A stretch of DNA of 64,000 nucleotides from Fluctibacter halophilus (GCF_020687825.1 NZ_JAJEWP010000001.1:914433-978432), one strand, 5' to 3'; counted from the stretch's first letter, positions 36,066 through 46,431 are shown. Numbers and translations: made by a program. The notes: generated from the letters alone by a model not told the origin.

Positions 36066-38891
36066 ATGCAACAAAGCGTGATGAAAGCATGGTGGGATTC
36101 TTCCCACATGGCTGGCGGTAACGCGGCTTACGTAGAGGAACTCTACGAAGCATACCTCGACGATCCCAACAGTGTAGAGGACACATGGCGCGACATCTTT
36201 GACAAGCTGCCCAAGCTGGACGGTGTTGCCCTGGAGGCCAATCACTCTCAGATCCGAGACGAATTCCGAAAGATGGCGGCCCTTGGCCCAGCAGCACGGG
36301 TACCTGCCGCGGCTGCAAGTGGCAGCGGTGCGGTCAGTGACGACAAGCAAGTCAAGGTATTGCAGCTGATCAATGCGTACCGCTTTCGCGGTCATCAGCA
36401 TGCCAACCTTGATCCGTTAGGGCTTTGGAAGCAGGCCCGTGTGCGTGATCTGGAGCTGTCGCATCATACGTTGTCAGAGCGCGACTTTGATACCGTATAC
36501 AATGTTGGCTCCTATGCCATTGGCCAGGACAGCATGTCGCTGGGTGAGTTGTATAAATCACTCAATCGTACCTATTGCGGCTCCATTGGTGCCGAATACA
36601 TGCACATCACCGACACTGAACAAAAACGTTGGTTACAGCAGCGCATCGAGTCGGTTCAAGCCAAGCCTGAAATCAGCCGTGATGAAAAGGTCAGTATCCT
36701 CAAGGGACTGATTGCTGCGGATGGCATGGAAAAATACCTCGGTGCCAAGTTCCCGGGCGCTAAACGCTTCTCGTTGGAAGGCGGTGATTCACTGATCCCA
36801 ATGTTGAAAGGGCTGATCACACACGCCGGTACCCATGGCACCAAAGAAGTGGTCATTGGTATGGCACACCGTGGCCGTCTGAATGTGTTGGTCAACGTGT
36901 TGGGTAAAAACCCATCGGTATTGTTCGACGAGTTTTCTGGCAAGCATGATGAGAGCCTGGGTGCTGGTGACGTGAAGTACCACGCGGGTTACTCATCCGA
37001 TTTTGCAACACCGGGTGGCAATGTTCACCTGGCATTGGCCTTCAACCCGTCACACCTGGAAATTGTTAACCCGGTGGTGATGGGGTCTGTGCGGGCCCGT
37101 TTGGACCGCCGGGGCTGTGAAGACGGCTCAACGGTACTGCCGATCACCATCCACGGTGATTCCGCCATTGCCGGACAGGGCGTGGTACAGGAAACCTTTA
37201 ACATGTCCCAGGCGCGGGGCTTTAAGGTTGGCGGTACAGTACGTATCGTGATCAACAATCAGGTTGGTTTCACCACCTCTAAAATTGAAGACACCCGCTC
37301 GACCCAATACTGTACTGACATCGCCAAGATGGTTCAGGCGCCGATTTTCCACGTCAATGCTGACGATCCGGAAGCGGTGTTGTTCGTGACCAAGCTGGCG
37401 ATGGATTACCGTAACAAGTTCAAGCGCGATGTGGTGATTGATCTGGTCTGCTACCGCCGTCACGGACACAACGAAGCGGATGAGCCGAATGCGACGCAGC
37501 CGCTGATGTATCAGAAGATCAAGAAGCATCCGGTGCCTCGACAGATTTATGCCGATCAGTTGACTGCTGAAGGCAGCATCGACGATCACGAAGTGGAAAA
37601 ACTGATCAGTGATTATCGTGCCGCTTTGGATCACGGTGCCTGTGTGGTTGATGAGTGGCGCCCCATGACCGAACATTCGGTCGATTGGAGCCCCTATCTG
37701 GGTCACGATTGGACTGCTCCCTACGACGGTGCACTGAGCGTGGATAAACTCAAAGAGCTGGCCAGAGCCATGTGCCGAGTTCCGGACGGTTACCCCTTGC
37801 AGTCGCGGGTTAAAAAGCTGTATGCCGACCGTGAAGTGATGGCCGCCGGTGACAAGAACCTTGACTGGGGTATGGCAGAAAACCTGGCTTATGCCTCGTT
37901 GGTCGACACCGGTGTGAACATCCGTATGACCGGTCAGGACTCTGGCCGTGGTACCTTCTTCCACCGTCATGCGGTGTTGCACAACCAGAAAACCGGCGAA
38001 GCCTACATGCCGCTGCAACACATCAAAGACGATCAGGGCAAGATGGAAATTTATGATTCTGTGCTGTCCGAAGAAGCGGTCATGGCGTTTGAGTTTGGTT
38101 ACGCCACGGCAGAACCACGTACTCTGACTATCTGGGAAGCCCAGTTTGGTGATTTCGCCAACGGTGCACAGGTGGTTATCGATCAGTTCCTCAGCTCCGG
38201 TGAAGCGAAATGGGGCCGTTTGTGTGGATTAACCTTGCTACTGCCTCACGGTTACGAAGGGCAGGGGCCGGAACACAGCTCGGCACGCCTTGAGCGTTTC
38301 CTGCAGTTGTGTGCCGATCATAACTGGCAGGTGTGCGTACCCTCCACACCGGCACAAGTTTTCCATATGCTGCGTCGACAAGCCATTCGTCCGATGCGCC
38401 GTCCATTGATCGTGATGTCACCGAAGTCATTACTGCGCCATCCGTTGGCAACGTCGACGCTGGAAGAACTGTCCGAAGGCGTATTCCACAACGTTATCGA
38501 TGAAATTGATGATATCGATGCGGCCAAGGTTAAGCGTGTGGTGATGTGCTCCGGCAAAGTCTACTACGATTTGCTGGATCAGCGTCGTAAAGATGAGCGT
38601 GACGACGTGGCAATCATTCGTATCGAGCAATTGTACCCATTCCCCCATGATGAAATGGCCGCAATTGTGCAAAGTAAATACAAACATGTTAAAGACTGGG
38701 TGTGGTGTCAGGAAGAGCCGCAAAACCAAGGCGCATGGTATTGTAGTCAACACCACTTCTGGGCGTCTATACCAGAAGGCGGTAAGTTGACCTATGCCGG
38801 CCGTGCTGCAGCTGCTTCACCCGCAGTAGGCTATATTTCTGTACACAACCAGCAACAAAAGGCATTGGTTGACGATGCCCTCACACTGTAA
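36066..38891 (+). CDS. sucA: 2-oxoglutarate dehydrogenase E1 component
   Basis: The 941-residue thiamine-diphosphate enzyme decarboxylates 2-oxoglutarate and succinylates the lipoyl group of SucB. The N-terminal E2-binding segment starts MQQSVMKAWWDSSHMAGGN. YRFRGHQHANLDPLG, GMAHRGRLNVLVNVLGK, HGDSAIAGQGVVQET and the Mg/ThDP region CYRRHGHNEADEP are present. The C-terminal transketolase domain has HGYEGQGPEHSSARLERFLQ. Length close to E. coli SucA (933). AAGGGACGAC precedes the ATG; sucB follows after 13 bp. Confidence 0.97.
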   Translation: MQQSVMKAWWDSSHMAGGNAAYVEELYEAYLDDPNSVEDTWRDIFDKLPKLDGVALEANHSQIRDEFRKMAALGPAARVPAAAASGSGAVSDDKQVKVLQLINAYRFRGHQHANLDPLGLWKQARVRDLELSHHTLSERDFDTVYNVGSYAIGQDSMSLGELYKSLNRTYCGSIGAEYMHITDTEQKRWLQQRIESVQAKPEISRDEKVSILKGLIAADGMEKYLGAKFPGAKRFSLEGGDSLIPMLKGLITHAGTHGTKEVVIGMAHRGRLNVLVNVLGKNPSVLFDEFSGKHDESLGAGDVKYHAGYSSDFATPGGNVHLALAFNPSHLEIVNPVVMGSVRARLDRRGCEDGSTVLPITIHGDSAIAGQGVVQETFNMSQARGFKVGGTVRIVINNQVGFTTSKIEDTRSTQYCTDIAKMVQAPIFHVNADDPEAVLFVTKLAMDYRNKFKRDVVIDLVCYRRHGHNEADEPNATQPLMYQKIKKHPVPRQIYADQLTAEGSIDDHEVEKLISDYRAALDHGACVVDEWRPMTEHSVDWSPYLGHDWTAPYDGALSVDKLKELARAMCRVPDGYPLQSRVKKLYADREVMAAGDKNLDWGMAENLAYASLVDTGVNIRMTGQDSGRGTFFHRHAVLHNQKTGEAYMPLQHIKDDQGKMEIYDSVLSEEAVMAFEFGYATAEPRTLTIWEAQFGDFANGAQVVIDQFLSSGEAKWGRLCGLTLLLPHGYEGQGPEHSSARLERFLQLCADHNWQVCVPSTPAQVFHMLRRQAIRPMRRPLIVMSPKSLLRHPLATSTLEELSEGVFHNVIDEIDDIDAAKVKRVVMCSGKVYYDLLDQRRKDERDDVAIIRIEQLYPFPHDEMAAIVQSKYKHVKDWVWCQEEPQNQGAWYCSQHHFWASIPEGGKLTYAGRAAAASPAVGYISVHNQQQKALVDDALTL

Positions 38892-38904
38892 TTAAGGAAC
38901 CTGT

Positions 38905-40422
38905 ATGACAATAGAAATAAAAGTACCGGTCTTACCTGAGTCTGTGGCGGATGCAACCATCGCAACCTGGCACGTCAAGGCTGGCGACAAAGTGTCCCGT
39001 GATCAAAACCTGGTAGACATCGAAACCGACAAAGTGGTACTGGAAGTGGTATCGCCAGCTGACGGTGTGGTCGGTGAAATCCTGGATCAGGAAGGCGACA
39101 CGGTATTGGGTGAACAGGTTATTGCCAAGTTGGAAGAAGGTGCTGGCGGCAACGCGAATGCAGCGGATAGCAGTGATAAGCCTGCTGCGGACTCTTCTGA
39201 TAAAGGCGCAGCAAGCGGTAAAGGTGAATCTGTGGAAATTAAAGTCCCTGTTCTGCCAGAGTCTGTGGCGGATGCAACGATTGCGACCTGGCATGCTCAG
39301 CCCGGTGAAGCAGTATCCCGCGATCAGAACCTGGTCGACATTGAAACTGACAAAGTGGTTCTGGAAGTGGTTGCTCCCGCTGACGGTGCATTGAGTGAAA
39401 TTCTGGCTCAGGAAGGTGACACGGTTACCGCTGAGCAGGTGATCGCAAACTTTACTGCCGGTGCCGGCGGTGCTGCCGCCAGTGCGTCAGCTGCCAGCGA
39501 CACCAGTGCCGACAGTGGCGAAGAGTCTGATGCGCTGAGCCCCTCTGTTCGTCGCCTGTTGGCGGAGAAAGGTGTTGATGCCAGCAAGGTGAAGGGCACC
39601 GGGAAAAGCGGCCGTATCACCAAAGAAGACGTTGAGAAGTATCTGAAAGACGGCAGTGCGCCGGCGCCAGCGGCGGCAGCTGCTAGTGGTAGCTCGGCGT
39701 CCGCAGCCCCTGTGATGGGCGATCGTACCGAGAAACGTGTCCCGATGACCCGTTTGCGCAAGACCATCGCCAATCGACTACTGGAAGCGAAAAACTCAAC
39801 CGCGATGTTGACCACGTTTAACGAAGTCAACATGAAGCCGATCATGGATTTGCGTAAGCAATACCAGGAAAGCTTCGAAAAGCGTCACGGTATTCGCCTT
39901 GGCTTCATGTCGTTCTACGTGAAAGCGGTGACCGAAGCGCTGAAACGCTTCCCTGAAGTGAATGCGTCTATCGACGGTGACGACATTGTTTATCACAACT
40001 ATTTTGACATCTCGATCGCCGTATCGACGCCACGTGGTCTGGTAACCCCGGTATTGCGTGATTGCGATGCCCTGGGAATGGCCGGCATTGAAAACGGCAT
40101 CAAGGCTTTGGCGATCAAAGGTCGCGATGGCAAGCTGTCCATGGATGAACTGCAGGGCGGTAACTTCACCATCACCAACGGTGGTGTGTTCGGCTCGCTG
40201 ATGTCCACGCCAATCATCAACCCACCTCAAAGCGCTATCCTGGGGATGCATAAAATCCAAGATCGTCCGATGGCGGTAAACGGTAAGGTGGAAATCCTGC
40301 CTATGATGTATCTGGCGCTGTCATACGACCATCGTATCATTGACGGCAAGGAGTCAGTAGGGTTCCTTGTAACCGTGAAAGAGATGCTCGAAGATCCAAC
40401 CCGTTTGTTGTTGGATGTATAA
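38905..40422 (+). CDS. sucB: 2-oxoglutarate dehydrogenase E2 component with two lipoyl domains
   Basis: This dihydrolipoyl succinyltransferase has 505 residues against about 405 in E. coli, because the lipoyl domain is duplicated. Lipoyl Lys are K43 and K150, both in ETDKVVLEV. Two Ala/Ser/Gly linkers follow the domains. The peripheral subunit-binding domain is [20 protein letters not shown] (about 211–245). The catalytic domain ends with YDHRIIDG, holding the His/Asp pair. It forms the 24-mer core with SucA and Lpd; lpd is not in the window. Confidence 0.97.
   Translation: MTIEIKVPVLPESVADATIATWHVKAGDKVSRDQNLVDIETDKVVLEVVSPADGVVGEILDQEGDTVLGEQVIAKLEEGAGGNANAADSSDKPAADSSDKGAASGKGESVEIKVPVLPESVADATIATWHAQPGEAVSRDQNLVDIETDKVVLEVVAPADGALSEILAQEGDTVTAEQVIANFTAGAGGAAASASAASDTSADSGEESDALSPSVRRLLAEKGVDASKVKGTGKSGRITKEDVEKYLKDGSAPAPAAAAASGSSASAAPVMGDRTEKRVPMTRLRKTIANRLLEAKNSTAMLTTFNEVNMKPIMDLRKQYQESFEKRHGIRLGFMSFYVKAVTEALKRFPEVNASIDGDDIVYHNYFDISIAVSTPRGLVTPVLRDCDALGMAGIENGIKALAIKGRDGKLSMDELQGGNFTITNGGVFGSLMSTPIINPPQSAILGMHKIQDRPMAVNGKVEILPMMYLALSYDHRIIDGKESVGFLVTVKEMLEDPTRLLLDV
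38917..39105 (+). repeat. Lipoyl-domain coding repeat, copy 1 of sucB
   Basis: This encodes the first lipoyl domain. It recurs at 39238–39426 with an offset of 321 bp, and both copies contain the same 20-base stretch covering ESVADAT. Near-identical protein with moderate silent divergence indicates an internal in-frame duplication. Confidence 0.85.
39238..39426 (+). repeat. Lipoyl-domain coding repeat, copy 2 of sucB
   Basis: Second lipoyl-domain copy, offset by 107 codons from the first. K150 is the equivalent of K43. Confidence 0.85.
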
Positions 40423-40431
40423 CAGCTCCGA

Positions 40432-40459
40432 GGTAGGTGAATGGTGACATTCACCTACC
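40432..40459 (+). other. Perfect 12-bp hairpin between sucB and sucC
   Basis: GGTAGGTGAATG pairs fully with CATTCACCTACC around a GTGA loop. No T-tract follows, so it is not a standard terminator. It lies ten bases after the sucB stop and 90 before the sucC start. A role in mRNA processing or 3'-end protection of the upstream message is possible. Confidence 0.7.
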
Positions 40460-40549
40460 GTCTTGCCGGCGATTAGCCTATAATGCTGGCACCTGAAATC
40501 AAGCTGCGTTCTCGCGGCTTTTGTCTTAAATAAAACGGATAGAAACACC

Positions 40550-41719
40550 ATGAATTTGCATGAATATCAAGGCAAGCAGCTATTCAAAGAATATGGTTTG
40601 CCTGTTTCTGAAGGGTATGCCGCTGACACGCCTCATGGCGCGGTAGAAGCTGCCGATCGCATCGGTGGCAACGAGTGGGTTGTTAAATGTCAGGTACACG
40701 CGGGTGGCCGCGGTAAAGCCGGTGGCGTAAAGCTGGTTAAAACCAAAGATGACATCAAGCAGTTTGCTCAACATTGGTTAGGCAAAAACCTGGTGACCTA
40801 TCAAACTGACGAAAATGGTCAGCCGGTAAGCCGTATTCTGGTTGAATCGTGCACCGATATCGACAAAGAACTGTACCTGGGCGCGGTTGTTGACCGTGGT
40901 TCTCGCCGCATTGTTTTCATGGCGTCCACCGAGGGCGGCGTTGAAATTGAAAAAGTGGCTGAAGAAACCCCAGAAAAAATCCTTAAGGCTGAAATCGATC
41001 CACTGGTAGGTGCACAACCATACCAGGCCCGTGAGATTGCTTTCAAACTGGGTCTGGAAGGTGTTCAAATTCGTCAATTTACCCAGATCTTCATGGGTCT
41101 GGCAAAAATGTTCGAAGACCTGGACGTTGCCCTGATCGAAGTTAACCCGCTGGTGATTAAAACTGACGGTAACCTGCACTGTCTGGATGCCAAAGTCGCG
41201 ATCGACAGCAACGCAATGTACCGCCAGCCTAAGCTGCAGGACATGCACGATCCATCACAGGAAGATGCCCGTGAAGCTCAGGCTGCTAAGTGGGAACTGA
41301 ACTACGTAGCACTGGAAGGTAACATCGGTTGTATGGTTAACGGTGCGGGCCTGGCAATGGGCACCATGGACATCGTTAAGCTGCACGGTGGTGCACCGGC
41401 TAACTTCCTTGACGTTGGTGGCGGCGCGACCAAAGAGCGTGTTACCGAAGCGTTCAAAATCATTCTGTCTGACAGCAATGTACAAGCCGTTCTGGTCAAC
41501 ATTTTCGGCGGTATCGTTCGTTGTGACATGATTGCCGAAGGTATCATCGGTGCCGTTGAAGAAGTGGGCGTAAATGTTCCCGTTGTTGTGCGTCTGGAAG
41601 GTAACAATGCCGAACTGGGTGCCAAGAAACTGGAAGAATGTGAATTGAACATCATCGCGGCAACCAGTCTGACGGACGCTGCGCAGCAAGTGGTTAAAGC
41701 AGCCGGAGGTGCAGCATGA
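40550..41719 (+). CDS. sucC: Succinyl-CoA synthetase (ADP-forming) beta subunit
   Basis: The 389-residue ATP-grasp subunit of succinyl-CoA synthetase converts succinyl-CoA, ADP and Pi to succinate, ATP and CoA with Suc[21 protein letters not shown] is the standard start. The nucleotide-binding part has [18 protein letters not shown], and [15 protein letters not shown] with [13 protein letters not shown] belongs to the C-terminal domain. Its stop overlaps the sucD start (ATGA). Confidence 0.97.
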   Translation: MNLHEYQGKQLFKEYGLPVSEGYAADTPHGAVEAADRIGGNEWVVKCQVHAGGRGKAGGVKLVKTKDDIKQFAQHWLGKNLVTYQTDENGQPVSRILVESCTDIDKELYLGAVVDRGSRRIVFMASTEGGVEIEKVAEETPEKILKAEIDPLVGAQPYQAREIAFKLGLEGVQIRQFTQIFMGLAKMFEDLDVALIEVNPLVIKTDGNLHCLDAKVAIDSNAMYRQPKLQDMHDPSQEDAREAQAAKWELNYVALEGNIGCMVNGAGLAMGTMDIVKLHGGAPANFLDVGGGATKERVTEAFKIILSDSNVQAVLVNIFGGIVRCDMIAEGIIGAVEEVGVNVPVVVRLEGNNAELGAKKLEECELNIIAATSLTDAAQQVVKAAGGAA

Positions 41720-42588
41720 GTGTACTAATCGACAAAAACACCAAGGTAATCTGCCAAGGTTTCACCGGTGGTCAAGGTACGTTCCACTCAGAACAGGCAT
41801 TGGCTTACGGCACCCAAATGGTTGGCGGTGTAACGCCAGGCAAAGGCGGTACCGAGCACCTGGGTCTGCCCGTGTTCAATACCGTGCGTGAAGCGGTAGA
41901 GGCTACCGGCGCAACAGCGTCAGTGATCTACGTTCCAGCGCCATTCTGTAAAGACTCCATCATCGAAGCGGCTGATGCCGGTATCGAATTGATCGTTTGT
42001 ATCACCGAAGGTATTCCTACCATCGACATGCTGTACGTGAAAGAGTACATCACCCAGAAGGGTGTGCGTATGATCGGTCCTAACTGCCCGGGTGTTATTA
42101 CCCCTGATGAGTGTAAGATCGGTATCATGCCTGGTCACATTCACAAAGCAGGTAAGGTCGGCATCGTTTCACGTTCAGGTACACTGACCTATGAAGCGGT
42201 TAAACAGACCACTGACGAAGGTTTTGGTCAGTCTACCTGTGTGGGCATCGGTGGTGATCCTATCCCTGGCTCTAACTTCATCGATATCCTGAAGTTGTTC
42301 CAGGAAGATCCAGCGACTGAAGCCATCGTGATGATTGGTGAGATTGGTGGTACTGCAGAAGAAGAAGCTGCGGCCTACATCAAAGATCATGTCACCAAGC
42401 CTGTTGTCTCTTACATCGCCGGTGTTACTGCACCTGCAGGTAAGCGTATGGGTCACGCCGGTGCAATCATTGCCGGTGGTAAAGGTACTGCTGACGATAA
42501 ATTCAAAGCCCTGGAAGCGGCCGGTGTTAAAACCGTGCGCTCTCTGGCTGATATCGGTAAAGCGTTGCGCGAAGCCACTGGCTGGTAA
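41716..42588 (+). CDS. sucD: Succinyl-CoA synthetase alpha subunit
   Basis: The 290-residue CoA-binding subunit has [20 protein letters not shown] at the N-terminus and [10 protein letters not shown]. The phosphorylated His lies in [16 protein letters not shown]. Length matches E. coli SucD (289). Last gene of the TCA cluster, translationally coupled to sucC and followed by a terminator. Confidence 0.97.
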   Translation: MSVLIDKNTKVICQGFTGGQGTFHSEQALAYGTQMVGGVTPGKGGTEHLGLPVFNTVREAVEATGATASVIYVPAPFCKDSIIEAADAGIELIVCITEGIPTIDMLYVKEYITQKGVRMIGPNCPGVITPDECKIGIMPGHIHKAGKVGIVSRSGTLTYEAVKQTTDEGFGQSTCVGIGGDPIPGSNFIDILKLFQEDPATEAIVMIGEIGGTAEEEAAAYIKDHVTKPVVSYIAGVTAPAGKRMGHAGAIIAGGKGTADDKFKALEAAGVKTVRSLADIGKALREATGW

Positions 42589-42610
42589 CCTGCTTTTCCT
42601 GTCATGTTTC

Positions 42611-42636
42611 AAAACCCGCCATTCGGCGGGTTTTTT
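42611..42636 (+). terminator. Rho-independent terminator of sucCD
   Basis: AAAACCCGCC pairs with GGCGGGTTTT around ATTC and is followed by T residues. Confidence 0.9.
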
Positions 42637-42761
42637 ATATTTTGCGGTTTGCTTTTTTACCCATTGGAAGACAGGGGGCGATCCTAGGCGACCTTACCTA
42701 TTTTTAACCCGCTGTTATTTAAATTCTTTTTATATTGGACGGTGAAAAAATTTATCAATAA

Positions 42762-42789
42762 TTATGACAAAAACGTTCTTTTGTCATAA
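42762..42789. promoter_or_regulatory. 11-bp perfect inverted repeat upstream of the chemoreceptor
   Basis: TTATGACAAAA pairs with TTTTGTCATAA around ACGTTC. It lies about 60 bp upstream of the chemoreceptor ATG in an otherwise AT-rich 210-bp gap with no gene. The position suits an operator or promoter overlap. The regulator is unknown. Confidence 0.4.
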
Positions 42790-42849
42790 AAGTGTCACGA
42801 TTAAATTGCATCCTTGCTGCGCCTGTTCTCTGTGCTTTCCAAGGGGCCA

Positions 42850-44469
42850 ATGTCAATGAAAGTGAAACACAAGCTCGTCGTCCTGGTAACATTTCCTGCC
42901 ATTTTGGCCTTGTCTCTAATCCTCGGTATTCATCAGTCAATGAATCAATTGTCACAAACGGCACAAGCCGTGATTGATGAACGGTTGGCGCCGATGCTGA
43001 TCTTAAACCAGTTGAACAGTGTGTACTCCCGCTCAATCATTGATTTGGCGCACAAAACCCGTGCGCAAATGTTGTTCTGGAACGAAAGTGAACAAGCGCT
43101 GGCTGAAGCAAGGGCCGAGCTCGATGTGTTGTGGCAACAATATCGCAGTGGACGTTTATCTGCGCAGGAGCAGACGGTTCTTGATGCGTCACAGGAAGCG
43201 TTTGAACAAGCGGAAAAAACCATTGCGAGCATTGAGGGGTTCATCGCCGAAAAGTCCAGCTATTCCATGGGCAACTTCATCGACTTAAACCTGTATCAGG
43301 GCATTGAGCCGATCATTCAGGTGATCGCCACGTTAACCGAAATACAGGAGTCTATGGCCGGGCAAACGGCGACGCAGGCTGCTGAATTGCGCAGCGAGCG
43401 GCAAGTCTTCTTGTATGTCCTTGGAACAGCACTGGTTCTGTTAAGTACCGGCTTTGGCCTGTGGATCATGCTGGGGTTACAAAAGGATCTGGATCAACTG
43501 CTGACCACCATTACGCAAATTGAGAAAAATCGTGACCTGACCTTGCGCAGCAGCATTCGCAGCCAGAATGAATTCGGTGATATGAGTCGACGGTTTGATC
43601 GCATGATTGAAGTGTTTGCAGCGTTGCTGACCGACACGCAGCAATCGGGCATGACATTGCACACGCACAGCGAGACGTTGTACAACTCTGCCTGTGACAA
43701 CAAACAGCAGAGCGAACGCCAACAACAAGCGCTCACGACCACCCGGGATACCATGGCAGCATTGAAAAACAGTGCCCAGGTAGTGCTGGAAAACGTCCAA
43801 ACCACCAACGCATTGACAGAAAATGTGCAGCGAATTACCGACGACGGTGAGGCGGCTGTGCAGCAAACGGTGCAATCCATCAGCGACGTGGCCGGTTTGG
43901 TCAATAAGACCTCAGACAGTATGTCGCAACTGCGTGACCACAGCGAGCAAATCGGTAGTGTTATTACAGTGATCAATACCATTGCCGAACAGACCAATTT
44001 ACTGGCGTTGAATGCAGCCATTGAAGCGGCCAGAGCAGGGGAGCAAGGCAGGGGGTTTGCGGTTGTTGCCGGAGAAGTGCGTGAATTGGCCAGTCGAACG
44101 GCAGAATCGACCGCAGAAATACAGGGCATTATTCAAAAGATCCAAAGCAGTACCGAAGCGTCCTGGTCACTGATGCAACATGGTGAAAAAGCCACCCAAC
44201 AAGCGGTTTCACTGGCACAGTCTTCAGGGGCACAACTGACCGAACTGAAACAACAATTTGAACGTATCGTTGAACGCAGTCAGCAAATTCGTGACGCGGC
44301 GGACAGTCAAACCCGCACCGTCGACAACATGGAATTGACCATTGATGATCTGTCTGAACTGGCGAAAGACGGAACGTTACGCTCCATGGCCAACGTTCAG
44401 GCTGCGCAGCAAATGAGCAGCACGGTTCAACAGGTGACGGATAACCTGAAAAAGTTCGTTGTGATTTAA
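42850..44469 (+). CDS. Methyl-accepting chemotaxis protein
   Basis: The 539-residue chemoreceptor has an N-terminal membrane helix ([20 protein letters not shown]) and a periplasmic four-helix-bundle-like sensor (about 30–185). A second helix ([19 protein letters not shown]) and a HAMP-like linker follow, then the signalling hairpin with [20 protein letters not shown] and [18 protein letters not shown]. It ends KKFVVI, without the NWETF-type CheR-tether. The ligand is unknown. ATG 42850 follows AAGGGG; ATG 42856 is also possible. Confidence 0.92.
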   Translation: MSMKVKHKLVVLVTFPAILALSLILGIHQSMNQLSQTAQAVIDERLAPMLILNQLNSVYSRSIIDLAHKTRAQMLFWNESEQALAEARAELDVLWQQYRSGRLSAQEQTVLDASQEAFEQAEKTIASIEGFIAEKSSYSMGNFIDLNLYQGIEPIIQVIATLTEIQESMAGQTATQAAELRSERQVFLYVLGTALVLLSTGFGLWIMLGLQKDLDQLLTTITQIEKNRDLTLRSSIRSQNEFGDMSRRFDRMIEVFAALLTDTQQSGMTLHTHSETLYNSACDNKQQSERQQQALTTTRDTMAALKNSAQVVLENVQTTNALTENVQRITDDGEAAVQQTVQSISDVAGLVNKTSDSMSQLRDHSEQIGSVITVINTIAEQTNLLALNAAIEAARAGEQGRGFAVVAGEVRELASRTAESTAEIQGIIQKIQSSTEASWSLMQHGEKATQQAVSLAQSSGAQLTELKQQFERIVERSQQIRDAADSQTRTVDNMELTIDDLSELAKDGTLRSMANVQAAQQMSSTVQQVTDNLKKFVVI

Positions 44470-44594
44470 TCCGCACTTAGTCCAGCATGTCATCATAGGG
44501 ATGATTGCCCCGGCGACAGAGACTGCCATGCTGCGCCAGGGTATTGGTACAGATTTGAGTTCGGCAAAAGACCACCGAACGGTGGTACAAAAAG

Positions 44595-44608
44595 TAGACT
44601 TTAGTCTA
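44595..44608. promoter_or_regulatory. 14-bp palindrome upstream of the GH13 operator
   Basis: TAGACT and AGTCTA flank TT, 11 bp before the ATACGTAT operator. It may be part of the promoter or a second regulator site. Confidence 0.3.
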
Positions 44609-44619
44609 GTTTGTATCTT

Positions 44620-44633
44620 TGCATACGTATGAA
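44620..44633 (-). promoter_or_regulatory. LacI-type operator 1, upstream of the GH13 gene
   Basis: Read on the minus strand this is TTCATACGTATGCA, matching 11 of 14 positions shared with the two other sites (core ATACGTATGCA identical). It lies 127 bp before the GH13 ATG. The even palindrome with central CG is characteristic of LacI-family operators, and a LacI-family gene lies at 59051. Confidence 0.65.
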
Positions 44634-44760
44634 GTCTTTCTTGTTGTTAATCCGGTGTTAACCTGCCCGTTCCACATCTGACGCGACAACAGTGCATCAG
44701 TGATTGTGTACTACACTGGTTGAATTGCTTGTACGCGACACAACACGAGCAGGAGCCGGA

Positions 44761-46164
44761 ATGAAAAGCTTACGTAGCGCATGCAGCGTCGCAACCGTCG
44801 TTTTGATGATTGCAACACTGACCGGATGTCAGACCCATCATATAAACAAGCCCGCCCACGCAGCAACATCCTATGACTATGTTGAACTGGCCCACCCGGA
44901 ATGGGCCAAAAACGCCACAATTTATCAAATCAATACCCGACAATTTACTGCCGAGGGTACCTTTGCTGCGGCGCAGCAACAATTACCACGCCTGAAAGCG
45001 TTGGGCGTGGACATCCTGTGGTTGATGCCTGTCCATCCCATTGGTGAAGAAAACCGCAAGGGCACATTGGGTAGTCCCTACGCAGTAAAAGACTATTTTG
45101 GTGTCAATCCTGAATTTGGCACGTTAGCGGACTTGAAAGCCTTTGTTGATGCAGCGCATCAGCTAGGCATGTATGTGATCCTGGATTGGGTGGCAAACCA
45201 CACGGCGTGGGATAACGTGATGCGTTTTGAGCATCCCGAATGGTATGAGCGGGATCATGAGGGTAACTTCAGGCCCACACCCTGGTGGGATTGGAGTGAC
45301 ATTATCGACCTGGATTACAGCAATGCCGACATGCGCGACTACATGAAAAAGGCCATGCGTTATTGGGTCGAAGAGGTTGGCGTAGATGGGTATCGATGTG
45401 ATGTTGCCGGTTTTGTTCCTGTTGCCTTCTGGAATGAGGTACGGGCTGAACTGGACAGTGTAAAGCCGGTGTTTATGCTGGCAGAATGGGAGTCTCGTGA
45501 TCTTCATGCCAAGGCCTTTGATATGACCTATGGCTGGTCCTGGCAGGAGGCTGTTCACGATGTGCTGTCCGGACATGGTGGCCTGAATCCGCTGTACGTT
45601 TATTACTCCTGGAATGAAAGTGCCTACCCGAAAGATGCCTATCGGATGACCTTTGTCACCAATCACGACATGAATGCCTGGGAAGGAACGGTGTTTGAAC
45701 GCTATGGCAGCCGTGAGAAGGTGGAAACCGCCATCGTATTGTCGGTCGTAGGAGAGGGAATGCCACTTATTTATAACGGTCTTGAAGCGGGCAACGATCG
45801 GCGACTGGCGTTTTTTGAACGGGACCCGATCGCGTGGAAACCCCATCCATTTGGCGATTTGTACAAGCGCCTGTTTGCTTTAATGAAGCAAAACACGGCA
45901 CTGTGGCACGGTAAACACGGGGCAACCATGCAACGGGTTGTGAATGACAAACCCAATAGCGTGTTTTCTTTCGTGCGCCAGAATGACAACGACAAAGTGG
46001 TGGTGATGATCAATTTCTCCGACCATCAACACGCCGTGTCGTTTGACAGCAGTTTGCTGCACGGAACCTACCGGGAATTCAACAGTCCTGACATGGTTAC
46101 GTTGACCGAATCCAGTCAGTTGACCCTGGGGCCATGGGAATACAGGATTTACATTAAACCGTGA
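44761..46164 (+). CDS. GH13 alpha-amylase family lipoprotein
   Basis: The 467-residue protein has a lipoprotein signal (MIATLTGCQ), so it is anchored in a membrane, probably the outer one. The GH13 barrel shows region I DWVANH, region II GYRCDVAG (nucleophile Asp), region III AEWE (acid/base Glu) and region IV FVTNHD. A short C-terminal beta domain is present and no carbohydrate-binding module. It likely cuts alpha-1,4-glucans or maltodextrins. GGAGCCGG precedes the ATG at 44761. An operator lies upstream and a terminator follows. Confidence 0.93.
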   Translation: MKSLRSACSVATVVLMIATLTGCQTHHINKPAHAATSYDYVELAHPEWAKNATIYQINTRQFTAEGTFAAAQQQLPRLKALGVDILWLMPVHPIGEENRKGTLGSPYAVKDYFGVNPEFGTLADLKAFVDAAHQLGMYVILDWVANHTAWDNVMRFEHPEWYERDHEGNFRPTPWWDWSDIIDLDYSNADMRDYMKKAMRYWVEEVGVDGYRCDVAGFVPVAFWNEVRAELDSVKPVFMLAEWESRDLHAKAFDMTYGWSWQEAVHDVLSGHGGLNPLYVYYSWNESAYPKDAYRMTFVTNHDMNAWEGTVFERYGSREKVETAIVLSVVGEGMPLIYNGLEAGNDRRLAFFERDPIAWKPHPFGDLYKRLFALMKQNTALWHGKHGATMQRVVNDKPNSVFSFVRQNDNDKVVVMINFSDHQHAVSFDSSLLHGTYREFNSPDMVTLTESSQLTLGPWEYRIYIKP

Positions 46165-46191
46165 AAAAGGGCAGCGTAAGCTGCCTTTTTT
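46164..46191 (+). terminator. Rho-independent terminator of the GH13 gene
   Basis: GGCAGC pairs with GCTGCC around GTAA, extended by A-T pairs through one G-T wobble, then T-run. It starts at the stop codon. Confidence 0.85.
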
Positions 46192-46417
46192 GTGTCTGAT
46201 TTTGGCAATATTTTTACCTCTCAAAATGTTGAACTACACTGAATATGCATTGTTGCATAGGTAAACAGGGTGTAAATACTAAACCTTAGTGTGGTTTCTG
46301 AGAATGCACTATGAATATCCGCCAGGCCTTGTAATTTAAGGCTTTCGACGATTTTGATGTGGTTTATTTGTTAATGGCGTCGAGGGTATTTGTAAACAAT
46401 CTGTATAAAAAACCCGT

Positions 46418-46431
46418 TGAATACGTATGCA
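46418..46431 (+). promoter_or_regulatory. LacI-type operator 2, upstream of the TonB receptor gene
   Basis: TGAATACGTATGCA lies 121 bp before the receptor ATG and abuts a CATAAT -10-like hexamer. The identical 14-mer recurs at 55356. The rest of the 388-bp gap 46165–46552 holds the GH13 terminator and AT-rich promoter sequence, with no supported gene. Confidence 0.7.

Noticed and set aside
37128-38021. Open frame antisense to sucA
   Set aside because: Shadow of a highly expressed gene with strong codon bias.
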